Positions 1 through 5,901 are shown, counted from the stretch's first letter. The stretch is DNA of 6,003 bases from Gammaproteobacteria bacterium (GCA_029880755.1 JAOUNW010000121.1:1-6003), one strand, 5' to 3'. Numbers and translations are program-made. Notes: generated by a model not told the origin, from the sequence alone.

Positions 1-2
1 CG

Positions 3-323
3 GCAATGCAATCACTGGCCTGCGCCCTGATCGATAGTTTTGACGTGCCGCTAGTAAGCCGGGAGAATCCCATGGTCCGTGACATCGGCTGGATTACCGT
101 GGAAAGCGAACACGCCACATCAAAATGGCGCCAGGACCCCGATGCCGATGTGCGGTTTTATATTGCAATGAATCCTGACTACGCTAAAGGCCATGGTTTA
201 ACCGTTTATGTGCCGCTGACCTTCAGCAATATATTACGGTCGTTTTTTCATTACCTGGTGAAGCGATCGCAGCATCACCGGCCGGGTCGAAAAACCACGG
301 GCGCTCCCCGGCTGTCTCATTGA
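3..323 (+). CDS. C-terminal part of an unrecognised protein, open at left edge
   Basis: The frame is open from the left edge to a TGA at 321-323, giving about 106 residues. An ATG at 6-8 could be the start, but the frame continues upstream of it and no ribosome binding site is visible in the few bases available, so this is more likely the 3' end of a longer gene. The first 75 or so codons strongly favour G or C at the third position, which supports real coding. The middle reads as an ordinary soluble domain (DIGWITVESEH, DVRFYIAMNPDYAKGHG). From about residue 80 the chain becomes very basic and low in hydrophobics (KRSQHHRPGRK), unlike the rest, so the end could be altered by a frameshift or be a disordered tail. 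I see no catalytic motif, signal peptide or membrane segment, and I assign no function. No T-run terminator follows it. Confidence 0.55.
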   Translation, partial: AMQSLACALIDSFDVPLVSRENPMVRDIGWITVESEHATSKWRQDPDADVRFYIAMNPDYAKGHGLTVYVPLTFSNILRSFFHYLVKRSQHHRPGRKTTGAPRLSH

Positions 324-749
324 GCCGAATTCAGGGTTGTGGGAAGCTGGCTCTCCAAACTCGTTTGTGTAACTTTCCCGTTGGATAGCAGCCATGCAGT
401 TAAAATTATTGGAATAAATCTTCTTTATAGGCTGCAAATAGAAGGCTGCTTATTGTTGTTTATTACGGACACAATACTTCTCCACACACACGAGCTCTGC
501 ACGTGATGGAAGAGCCGGCACACTAGATGTGTCATAGGATCAACTAGGACATTCTGACAAGGGACACCTATCTGTTAAACTTGTAGATTCAAAAGAGGTA
601 CCGGCAAGCAATATGTGATAGCTTTTTTGGCTGGCTGACATCAAGCAACTTCATGTGTACATGGATGAAGCTCGCGATTTGGACGGGTTAGACATCAAAA
701 GAGGGATCAGGAGAATCTGTCATGGTACCCGAACCGTCGCGCCCTGCTG
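324..749. other. Gene-free stretch between the left-edge gene and the lipoprotein
   Basis: These 426 bases hold no supportable gene on either strand. The longest frames either overlap neighbouring genes in an implausible way or lack a ribosome binding site. A short + frame (ATG at 661, stop at 751-753) has no ribosome binding site and runs into the end of the opposing lipoprotein gene. The left-edge gene and the lipoprotein converge here, so terminators are expected, but I see no GC-rich hairpin followed by a T-run on either strand. GAGCC at 322-326 and GGCTC at 349-353 could pair only across a 22-base loop. Confidence 0.5.
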
Positions 750-2270
750 CTAGAGGGATCCCGTTTGCTTGGTTTCATAAAACTGCATGTCAGGCTCTCC
801 CAAGATAAAATCAAACAGCATTTCCGCATCGAGTTCGAATGATGAGAATTCCCAGCTAACGCTGCCATCTCCCGGTGTACTTGGGGCCCAGGCGGCATTC
901 CAATTCGGAAGATGAGTCAGATCTGGAAATGCGAAGTGGTGCACGCCGTTTGGTTCGGGGAAATAGGCATCGGACCACAGAAATCTCCAGTTTACAGAGT
1001 CACCTTTTTTTAAGTTCAACGTATAGGTGTTGTGAACAGTTCTTGTCTGCCCCGAGTGATACGCATACCAACTGACATCAAGAACCCCACCTGGTACGAA
1101 ACTAGGCCTTTCGTAGGCTTTTGGAAAAAAAGTAAAGCTTAATGTTTTGGCCTTTCTCGATATATATCTCAAGGTGCGAGAATTTCCCGGATCGGTAATG
1201 TCATCCAGTGTAATACGCGTAACATACCAATCGGGTTTGCTCGTTTGACTTGATTCGGATGCAAGCGCAAGGTAGGAGTGACTCGGGTTGACAGAACCCC
1301 CATTTTTCAAGTTTGCAGTTTCTCCCAGTAACGCGTAGGTTTGCCGCGATGGTAACGAAGGCGAGAACTGCGCTTCAAGAATGTAGTTACTGTTAAAAAG
1401 AAAGAACGTCGCTGGTTCAGTGTGAAGATAGGTGGTTCCTGAAATTTCTGCCTGCGATAGAATTGTGTTGACAGCGGGAATGGAGTAGCTTTTTCTTGAC
1501 AAGGAACCTGCCTGATCAAAATCAAGCACCAGTTGTTTGTCGGCGGTCCATCGGGAATAATTGCGAACAACGAGAAATTTGTCTTCGCCATTTCCATTCT
1601 TACCGATAATGAAGAGGTCTTTGGAGTCAATATCGGCGAAAAAGCTGAAACCGCCAGTCGTGGGGTCGATCACAATGGATTTATTGCCGTAATACAACGT
1701 AGCTTCAGTAAAATCACCGTTAAGGACACCCTCGATTTGAAGCGAGAGTCCATTTTCCCCATGCTGGGGATTGCATAGAATGATTTCCGGGTCTGCAAGC
1801 TGAAGTGCGTTGGCTTCCAATATTCGTGATGGGTTTCCCTCAAAATGAACATTTGGAATCGCTATTACCTGGGCTTCAACCTTATCTGTCGTGCTGGGGC
1901 AAACGATAATCGCTTCTAGCAGGCTATGCCGTTGACTTTCGGGAATCACATAAAAACCGGAAGTACCGTCTAGTTCAATCCAGTTTCCGTCTCTACCATG
2001 CACCGCTACAAAACGCGCATTGGATTTATTCAGCCCGCTGAATACCTGAAAACTTGTTCCCAGATAAGCTTCACCTGTGGTCTCATATTCTTTGATATAC
2101 CAGTTTGACACATCATCGCTGTTGCCGGACGAGCCCCTGGTATTGTCACTTTCAGAATTCGGTGGCTCTGGTATTAAGGGTGATGAGCATCCGTAAATTG
2201 ATACCAGCCAAAAACTGGTGACAAGAACACATAAAGCATGACGGTTAAAACAGAAACCCGGTGGCTTCAT
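750..2270 (-). CDS. Secreted lipoprotein of unknown function (506 aa)
   Basis: The 506-residue product starts with a short N-region and a hydrophobic segment (about residues 11-26) ending in the lipobox I-Y-G-C, with Cys28 as the lipidation site. Ser at +2 predicts outer-membrane rather than inner-membrane retention by the Lol rule. Residues 29-56 are a Ser/Pro/Asn-rich linker. The remainder alternates hydrophobic and polar residues with many Tyr, Phe and Trp, suggesting beta-rich domains: roughly 57-125, 165-255, 260-380, and a Trp-rich C-terminal part at 395-485 (Trp401, 428, 432, 457, 461, 473). The mature chain has Cys124 and Cys166 in addition to Cys28; these two might form a disulfide. 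No catalytic motif is evident. The start is supported by GAGGTG about 8 bases upstream and by the signal peptide. It is divergent from the lipoprotein gene at 2962. I do not recognise the family; lipoprotein status is well supported, function is not. Confidence 0.9.
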   Translation of the reverse strand: MKPPGFCFNRHALCVLVTSFWLVSIYGCSSPLIPEPPNSESDNTRGSSGNSDDVSNWYIKEYETTGEAYLGTSFQVFSGLNKSNARFVAVHGRDGNWIELDGTSGFYVIPESQRHSLLEAIIVCPSTTDKVEAQVIAIPNVHFEGNPSRILEANALQLADPEIILCNPQHGENGLSLQIEGVLNGDFTEATLYYGNKSIVIDPTTGGFSFFADIDSKDLFIIGKNGNGEDKFLVVRNYSRWTADKQLVLDFDQAGSLSRKSYSIPAVNTILSQAEISGTTYLHTEPATFFLFNSNYILEAQFSPSLPSRQTYALLGETANLKNGGSVNPSHSYLALASESSQTSKPDWYVTRITLDDITDPGNSRTLRYISRKAKTLSFTFFPKAYERPSFVPGGVLDVSWYAYHSGQTRTVHNTYTLNLKKGDSVNWRFLWSDAYFPEPNGVHHFAFPDLTHLPNWNAAWAPSTPGDGSVSWEFSSFELDAEMLFDFILGEPDMQFYETKQTGSL

Positions 2271-2321
2271 AAAACAAGCACCTCACAGTCGAACAGGTTG
2301 TCTTAAAATTCAATACGTATA

Positions 2322-2350
2322 AACATAAATTATTTATGATATAAAAACAA
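2322..2350 (-). promoter_or_regulatory. Predicted sigma-70 promoter of the leftward lipoprotein gene
   Basis: On the - strand a -35-like TTGTTT (complement of 2345-2350) and a -10-like TATGTT (complement of 2322-2327) are separated by exactly 17 bases. Each matches the consensus at four of six positions. Transcription would start near 2315, leaving a leader of about 45 bases before the start codon at 2270. The surroundings are very AT-rich, so chance matches are likely and the call is tentative. Confidence 0.45.
2324..2338. repeat. Perfect 15-bp AT-rich palindrome within the leftward promoter
   Basis: CATAAAT (2324-2330) and ATTTATG (2332-2338) are perfect reverse complements around a single T. 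The element covers the predicted -10 and part of the spacer of the leftward lipoprotein promoter, where a repressor would block RNA polymerase. No regulator gene is adjacent. An AT-rich 7-bp arm can also arise by chance in this composition, so an operator role is only inferred. Confidence 0.4.
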
Positions 2351-2362
2351 TGGGTATTATCT

Positions 2363-2399
2363 TGTACTCCATTTATTTGCATGAAATCAAGGGAGTACA
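2363..2399 (+). repeat. 8-bp inverted repeat, 21-base loop, right arm covers an SD-like GGAG
   Basis: TGTACTCC (2363-2370) and GGAGTACA (2392-2399) are perfect reverse complements separated by 21 bases. The right arm contains most of a Shine-Dalgarno-like GGGAG (2391-2395), which lies 6 bases before an ATG at 2402. That ATG opens only a five-codon frame, MESQA, ending at 2417-2419. As RNA the repeat could form a hairpin masking the ribosome binding site; as DNA it could be a widely spaced protein-binding site. A -10-like TATTAT (2355-2360) lies just upstream, with only a poor -35. Confidence 0.45.
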
Positions 2400-2510
2400 C
2401 AATGGAAAGTCAGGCGTGAAAGCCAGGACATCCAGCAGCCATCCTAAAGCCAAAAGATCACCCCTGCAAAATTGCACATCTTCCCGAATCTATTGAATCC
2501 ACGACCTCAC

Positions 2511-2545
2511 ATCGGCTACCGGCTATCGGCTATCGGCTATCGGCT
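2511..2545. repeat. Tandem heptanucleotide repeat, five copies of ATCGGCT
   Basis: Five head-to-tail 7-bp units fill 2511-2545: ATCGGCT, ACCGGCT, then three further ATCGGCT. Only the second copy differs, by T to C. The array lies in non-coding DNA about 240 bp upstream of one lipoprotein gene and 420 bp upstream of the predicted -35 of the other's start side, so it does not alter a reading frame. Arrays of this kind change copy number by slipped-strand mispairing; any effect on expression here is unproven. Confidence 0.9.
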
Positions 2546-2888
2546 GATTCTTCACTAAATACGGAATATTATCGAGAACAACATCATTGTGATGTCTACC
2601 ACCATAAAGCTTCCATCACTTTACGTGGCGCAACCTCGAACGTGAAATGATATATAAATTCAAACCTTATGATACAAGCTTATGCAGGCATGTTTTCCAA
2701 CACACCAGTACCGGCCTTCCAGTCTGCAGCGATATGCTCACCCTACGTCAGCCACCACAGCACATTGCGAGTTACCCTATAGCCGACTCCCGTGGCGCAA
2801 ACTATGTACTTAAGGCGAGCAATCCTTGCCAGCTTTATCTGGAAATTTAATTTGCGCAAACTCTGCAATAGAAGATAGAAACACTGCG

Positions 2889-2916
2889 TTGAAGCCAGCT
2901 GAGAACCGGTGATAAT
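2889..2916 (+). promoter_or_regulatory. Predicted sigma-70 promoter of the rightward lipoprotein gene
   Basis: A -35-like TTGAAG (2889-2894, four of six consensus positions) and a -10-like GATAAT (2911-2916, five of six) are separated by 16 bases. Transcription would begin near 2923, giving a leader of about 39 bases before the ATG at 2962. A second -10-like TATAAA at 2924-2929 lacks a good -35 partner. Confidence 0.5.
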
Positions 2917-2945
2917 CTATCACTATAAAGAAGTCGTTAAGTCCC

Positions 2946-2952
2946 AAGGAGG
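2946..2952 (+). promoter_or_regulatory. Strong ribosome binding site AAGGAGG
   Basis: AAGGAGG is a full-length match to the anti-Shine-Dalgarno core and lies 9 bases before the ATG at 2962. It fixes the start of the rightward lipoprotein and suggests efficient translation; it is the strongest ribosome binding site in the window. Confidence 0.85.
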
Positions 2953-2961
2953 GCGCGTAAT

Positions 2962-4362
2962 ATGTTGAATACCTCAAAGATTTTCTTCGCGTTGCTGCTA
3001 AGCGCGTTGGTTTTGACTGCCTGCGAAGAGCACAAACCCAACACCCATCTCAAGTTAACCATGGTGAATGATGAAACCCGGGCTCCAGTCAACAACGTCA
3101 CGGCTATTCTTTATAACCAGGACAACGTAAGTTTCGACGCGGAAAATGTGCGGGTCAGCGGCGACGATGGCGTAGTGGATTTCGGTGACGTGGGCCGAGA
3201 TACGATTACTATTACCATCTACCACAAGAGTAATTCGCGATGGAACGAATACGAAATCACAAGCTTTGTGGAAGTCGCGCCGTGGGTAGGCGAATATGAA
3301 TTATATATTTCCGATGATTCGCAAACTTATTGCTATAACGGAAGTGCAGATCCTGCAAGTGGCCAGCTGGCGAAAATTCAGATCGACCTCAGCGGGCTGC
3401 CGGTAGAAGCTGATTCAGTGCAGATGCAGACACCGGGCAGTTTTTACCCCGACCTTAGCGGTACGAAGATCTATGACTACTTTGTCTGCCCGGACGATGT
3501 GCAGGACGACGGCAAACTCAGCCTCGTAGTGGAAGTACTCGATTATTCAAACGACATCATTGGTTACGCCTTTCTTCTGGATCAGGAAATCATCGATGGC
3601 AATACCTATACCCTGGAGTACAGCAATCGCTTCAAAGGGATATCTGCCACCATAACGCCGGATGGAGACATTGTTTACGCGGGGATAGCACTCTACCGCG
3701 ATCCCGGCTACGTGTGGGGAGACTCAGGCGCGCCGGCCGCAGCAAACAGTTACTGGCACAGCAACCTGATCGACTTCGAGACGAATCCGGGTAGCGTAAA
3801 CTTTCAGATACCGGACGCCCTGCAGGCTGATAACCGCCTTTTTTACATATACAGCATGATCGATGGCAATGAGAAAGCTAGATGGCTCAGCACCGTCACT
3901 CAGCAAAATGTGGATCTGCAATTCTCCGACTTGAGAGTCACTCACTTTAACAATTCTGCAAGGGAGCGCGTTATCCGCTGGGCCGCGTCCGGTAATACCC
4001 GCGCAAGCTACTTCGGCTTAGACTACGAAATCCATTATCAAGGATCACCATATTCCGATAATTGGGATTACCATTGGTCAATAAACCTGCCGCCATCCGC
4101 AACCTCCTGGAGCATCATGGATCTGCCCATAAATGATCAACTCACCCACGACATCGCCACCGAACTGACCCGGCAACAGAGCGATGCCGAACTTGATCAC
4201 AGCATCACCGCTAACGTGTTGCCGAAATTACGCTACCGCAAATCCTTGAACCGGGACTATGTATACGACTTAATTTTTGATGAAAATGGCAATATCAACT
4301 GGAATACCGAAAGCACCACGAAGGGATTCCGAGTGAACAGCGAAGGAATCACCGCCAACTAG
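2962..4362 (+). CDS. Secreted lipoprotein with beta-sandwich-like domains (466 aa)
   Basis: The 466-residue product has a classic lipoprotein signal peptide: Lys6, a hydrophobic stretch over residues 8-19, and lipobox L-T-A-C with Cys21 lipidated. Glu at +2 is compatible with outer-membrane sorting. Residues 29-118 resemble a carboxypeptidase-regulatory/transthyretin-like beta-sandwich (LTMVNDETRAPVNNVTAILY, then GDDGVVDFGDVGRDTITITI). Residues 135-220 form a second beta-rich unit, with Cys124 and Cys176 in or near it able to form a disulfide. Residues 320-390 look fibronectin type III-like (RVIRWAASGNTRASYFGLDY, then LPPSATSWSIMDLP). These domain names come from reading sequence patterns, not from a search. 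No enzymatic motif is visible, so a binding, adhesion or scaffold role at the cell surface or in the periplasm is the likeliest reading. It has its own promoter and strong ribosome binding site and is divergent from the lipoprotein gene ending at 750. The family is not recognised. Confidence 0.94.
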   Translation: MLNTSKIFFALLLSALVLTACEEHKPNTHLKLTMVNDETRAPVNNVTAILYNQDNVSFDAENVRVSGDDGVVDFGDVGRDTITITIYHKSNSRWNEYEITSFVEVAPWVGEYELYISDDSQTYCYNGSADPASGQLAKIQIDLSGLPVEADSVQMQTPGSFYPDLSGTKIYDYFVCPDDVQDDGKLSLVVEVLDYSNDIIGYAFLLDQEIIDGNTYTLEYSNRFKGISATITPDGDIVYAGIALYRDPGYVWGDSGAPAAANSYWHSNLIDFETNPGSVNFQIPDALQADNRLFYIYSMIDGNEKARWLSTVTQQNVDLQFSDLRVTHFNNSARERVIRWAASGNTRASYFGLDYEIHYQGSPYSDNWDYHWSINLPPSATSWSIMDLPINDQLTHDIATELTRQQSDAELDHSITANVLPKLRYRKSLNRDYVYDLIFDENGNINWNTESTTKGFRVNSEGITAN

Positions 4363-4604
4363 CCGAAATCCACCGCCCGCAGCCAGGGAAGGCGCGCGCG
4401 GGATGTTAACCTCCTCCGTTACCACAACTGCGCCGTCATACTTCAGCAAGCCCCTTGGCTGCTCGCCTTCCATGTCCTTTAACGGTAAAAAATAGGCAAT
4501 ATACCAGCACCCCTCCCAACCCGAAGCGCAACATAAGCGGAAACCAAGAATTTTTTACTTTATTTACAATATGTTAGAAATTTTTCCTGTATTAAAGCCG
4601 CACA

Positions 4605-4633
4605 TACACTTCAATCATACTTAAGGGTATGAT
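4605..4633 (+). promoter_or_regulatory. Predicted promoter of the TetR-methyltransferase operon
   Basis: A -10-like TATGAT (4628-4633, five of six consensus positions) lies inside the large inverted repeat, with a weak -35-like TACACT (4605-4610) 17 bases upstream. Transcription would start near 4640, about 30 bases before the chosen TetR start at 4670. Placing the -10 in the middle of the operator is the usual design of an autorepressed TetR gene. TACACT could itself be a -10 with a poor -35 TTTCCT at 4583-4588, giving a start inside the left arm. Confidence 0.45.
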
Positions 4634-4657
4634 ATTGTCATACCCTTAAGTATGATT
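4613..4657. promoter_or_regulatory. Large inverted-repeat operator, probably bound by the TetR protein
   Basis: Bases 4613-4632 and 4638-4657 are perfect 20-bp reverse complements around a 5-bp spacer TATTG. Each arm is also an imperfect palindrome of form TCATAC-N6-GTATGA: TCATACTTAAGGGTATGA (4615-4632) and TCATACCCTTAAGTATGA (4638-4655), with centres 23 bp apart, about two helical turns. Two TetR dimers could therefore bind on the same face of the DNA. Alternatively the central GGTATGA-N5-TCATACC (4626-4644) could be one dimer site. The element covers a -10-like TATGAT and ends 4 bases before the ribosome binding site of the TetR gene, which fits autorepression. Binding by the neighbouring TetR protein is inferred from position and from how this family works. 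Confidence 0.8.
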
Positions 4658-4669
4658 CACAGGAAATCC

Positions 4670-5254
4670 ATGTCCAAATCCTTGGCCAACGCGACCCGGA
4701 AACACGGCGACATTATTGCCGCGGCGACGACGCTGTTCCTGCAACAGGGGTATGGGGCCAGTGGCATGGACCGCATTGCGGAACTTTCGGGGGTCACGAA
4801 ACAAACCGTTTATCGCTACTTTCCTTCGAAAGAAGAACTGTTCATGGCGGTCATGGCGCATGTCCGGAAAAACCGTTTTGAACCCTATGAATTTGGTGAT
4901 AGATCCCTTGCCGACGAACTTAATGGTTTTGGCGTGCAAATGCTCGCCTTTCATCTGCAACCGGAGGCACTGGGACTTTATCGCCTCATGTTAAGTGAAG
5001 GCGCCCAGGAAAATCTGAATCAGGCGTTTACCAGTACCGGACCGCAACAGGTTATCCAACCTTTGATAACTTTTCTGCAACAACGCTGCGGCACACTGGA
5101 GGACATCCCTTTTCATGCCCGGATGTTCGCCACCATGGTACTGGCGCCCCGCAACCAGCAACTGACGGGAGCAGACAATAAAATGCATGATGCCGCGCAA
5201 CGCAGTCATGTAGAGAAAGTCGTACGGCTTTTTATTCAGGGGATTAATCCTTGA
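4670..5254 (+). CDS. TetR/AcrR-family transcriptional repressor, AefR-like
   Basis: This is a 194-residue DNA-binding repressor of typical TetR length. The N-terminal domain spans about residues 9-56: helix 1 with AAATTLFLQQGYGASGMDRI, then the helix-turn-helix IAELSGVTKQTVYRYFPSKEEL with the family's hallmark GVTKQTVYRYF at 41-51. The ligand and dimerisation domain (about 75-190) has the pattern of AefR-like C-terminal domains, notably LGLYRLMLSEGAQ at 101-113. I chose ATG 4670 because AGGAAA (4661-4666) lies just upstream; the in-frame ATG at 4652 would add six residues but falls inside the operator palindrome. The methyltransferase gene follows after 44 bp on the same strand with no terminator between, so the two are probably co-transcribed. 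The protein likely represses its own operon through the inverted repeat at 4613-4657 and releases it on binding a small molecule. The ligand cannot be deduced. Confidence 0.96.
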   Translation: MSKSLANATRKHGDIIAAATTLFLQQGYGASGMDRIAELSGVTKQTVYRYFPSKEELFMAVMAHVRKNRFEPYEFGDRSLADELNGFGVQMLAFHLQPEALGLYRLMLSEGAQENLNQAFTSTGPQQVIQPLITFLQQRCGTLEDIPFHARMFATMVLAPRNQQLTGADNKMHDAAQRSHVEKVVRLFIQGINP

Positions 5255-5288
5255 ATATGTTTTTAACCTTCTATTGATATAAACCATT

Positions 5289-5292
5289 GGAG
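5289..5292 (+). promoter_or_regulatory. Ribosome binding site deciding the methyltransferase start
   Basis: GGAG lies 6 bases before the ATG at 5299. A TTG at 5287 in the same frame would add four residues, but it overlaps this site and has no ribosome binding site of its own, so ATG 5299 is preferred. Confidence 0.75.
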
Positions 5293-5298
5293 TCAAGA

Positions 5299-5901
5299 AT
5301 GGCAGATTTATTCAGTGACAAAGCAAAAGACTGGGACGTCAACGACATGGTCAAAGCCCTGTCCTCAGGCATCGGTAGCTGTATTCTCAAAAATCTCGAG
5401 CTGAATGCAGACATGCATGTGATGGATTTTGGCGCCGGTACCGGTCTGATCACGTCCCAGGTGGCACCCCGCGTGCGCAAGATCACCGCGGTGGATGTTT
5501 CCCAAGCGATGCTGGAACAGCTGCTGGCCAAACAAACATTGCGCGACAAAGTGGAAGTGTTATGCCAGGACATCACCGACCAGCCCTTGGACACACGTTT
5601 CGATCTGATCATGAGCGCGATGGCGATGCACCACGTGGCGGACACCGATAAAATGGTGCAACGTTTCGCTGAGCATTTGAAACCCGGCGCCAAAGTCGCC
5701 CTGGCGGACCTGGACAAGGAAGACGGCAGTTTTCATCCGGCGGATATCAAGGGTGTATACCATTCAGGCTTTGATCGCCAAGCTTTGCAGGCAATCATGG
5801 AAAAACATGGCTTTAGCGACATCAACTTCACAACCGCTCATACGGTTAATAAAGAAGGCAAGGAATACCCGGTATTCTTACTTGTCGCCAATAAGCCCTA
5901 A
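5299..5901 (+). CDS. Class I SAM-dependent methyltransferase
   Basis: This 200-residue Rossmann-fold enzyme transfers a methyl group from S-adenosylmethionine, probably to a small molecule in the cytoplasm. Motif I, the SAM-binding glycine loop, is VMDFGAGTG at 41-49. Asp66 in ITAVDVS ends strand beta2 and would bind the ribose hydroxyls. Asp91 in CQDI is the usual adenine-contacting acid, and FDLIMSAMAMHHV at 101-113 is the post-beta4 motif. LKPGAKVALADLDKEDGSF at 127-145 is the typical motif III region. The length is right for a minimal methyltransferase with no added domain. The sequence resembles a widespread group annotated only as class I SAM-dependent methyltransferase, related to UbiE/Methyltransf_11-type enzymes; the substrate is unknown. 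The gene lies 44 bp behind the TetR gene, with no promoter or operator copy that I can support between them, so it is probably expressed from the TetR operator-promoter. A role in modifying or detoxifying the TetR ligand is plausible but inferred. Confidence 0.96.
   Translation: MADLFSDKAKDWDVNDMVKALSSGIGSCILKNLELNADMHVMDFGAGTGLITSQVAPRVRKITAVDVSQAMLEQLLAKQTLRDKVEVLCQDITDQPLDTRFDLIMSAMAMHHVADTDKMVQRFAEHLKPGAKVALADLDKEDGSFHPADIKGVYHSGFDRQALQAIMEKHGFSDINFTTAHTVNKEGKEYPVFLLVANKP

Larger units (their letters stand above)
2271..2961. other. 691-bp divergent intergenic region between two lipoprotein genes
   Basis: This region separates the start codons of the two divergent lipoprotein genes and is long for a shared control region. 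It holds the two predicted promoters, the AT-rich palindrome, the inverted repeat at 2363-2399 and the heptamer array, all listed separately. It also has a small hairpin-forming sequence at 2581-2595 (ACATCA, TTG loop, TGATGT) and a 10-bp direct repeat CGTGGCGCAA at 2624-2633 and 2791-2800. A 67-codon frame at 2647-2850 has no ribosome binding site and resembles nothing I know, so I do not call it a gene. The length could reflect decay of a former gene. Confidence 0.5.
4363..4669. other. Intergenic region upstream of the TetR gene
   Basis: These 307 bases follow the lipoprotein stop. The first part is GC-rich and holds an imperfect stem at 4445-4463 (AGCAAGCC, loop CCTT, GGCTGCT, with one bulged base) that lacks a T-run, so it is not a convincing terminator. 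From about 4545 the sequence turns very AT-rich and leads into the large inverted repeat and TetR promoter listed separately. A 67-codon - strand frame at 4270-4473 overlaps the lipoprotein's 3' end and has no supporting ribosome binding site, so I do not call it. Confidence 0.5.

Noticed and set aside
622..753. A short + strand frame reading MDEARDLDGLDIKRGIRR from ATG 661, possibly a transposase remnant
   Set aside because: It has no ribosome binding site, is only about 30 codons from the ATG, and I see no terminal repeats or target duplications nearby.
1307..1630. A 107-codon - strand frame inside the leftward lipoprotein
   Set aside because: It is an out-of-frame shadow of the lipoprotein with no ribosome binding site or domain.
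2511..2545. The heptamer array as a CRISPR array or plasmid-type iterons
   Set aside because: The units are contiguous 7-mers with no spacers, and no replication or Cas gene is nearby.
2647..2850. A 67-codon + strand frame upstream of the rightward lipoprotein
   Set aside because: There is no ribosome binding site before its ATG, the composition does not look coding, and the protein shows no recognisable motif or signal.
4445..4463. Imperfect hairpin as terminator of the rightward lipoprotein
   Set aside because: The stem contains a bulge and is not followed by a T-run.
4270..4473. A 67-codon - strand frame with a partly protein-like sequence (LKYDGAVVVTEEV)
   Set aside because: It overlaps the 3' end of the well-supported lipoprotein gene, and no ribosome binding site or homologous family supports it.
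4652..4669. An upstream ATG at 4652 as the TetR start
   Set aside because: It lies inside the right arm of the operator palindrome and lacks a ribosome binding site, while ATG 4670 has AGGAAA at a suitable distance.
5251..5283. A separate methyltransferase promoter from TTGAAT (5251) and TATAAA (5278)
   Set aside because: The spacing of 21 bases is too long for a sigma-70 promoter, and alternative pairings in this AT-rich gap match poorly.
5271..5717. A 148-codon frame antisense to the methyltransferase
   Set aside because: It mirrors the methyltransferase codons on the opposite strand; the + strand protein has all its family motifs, so this is a shadow.
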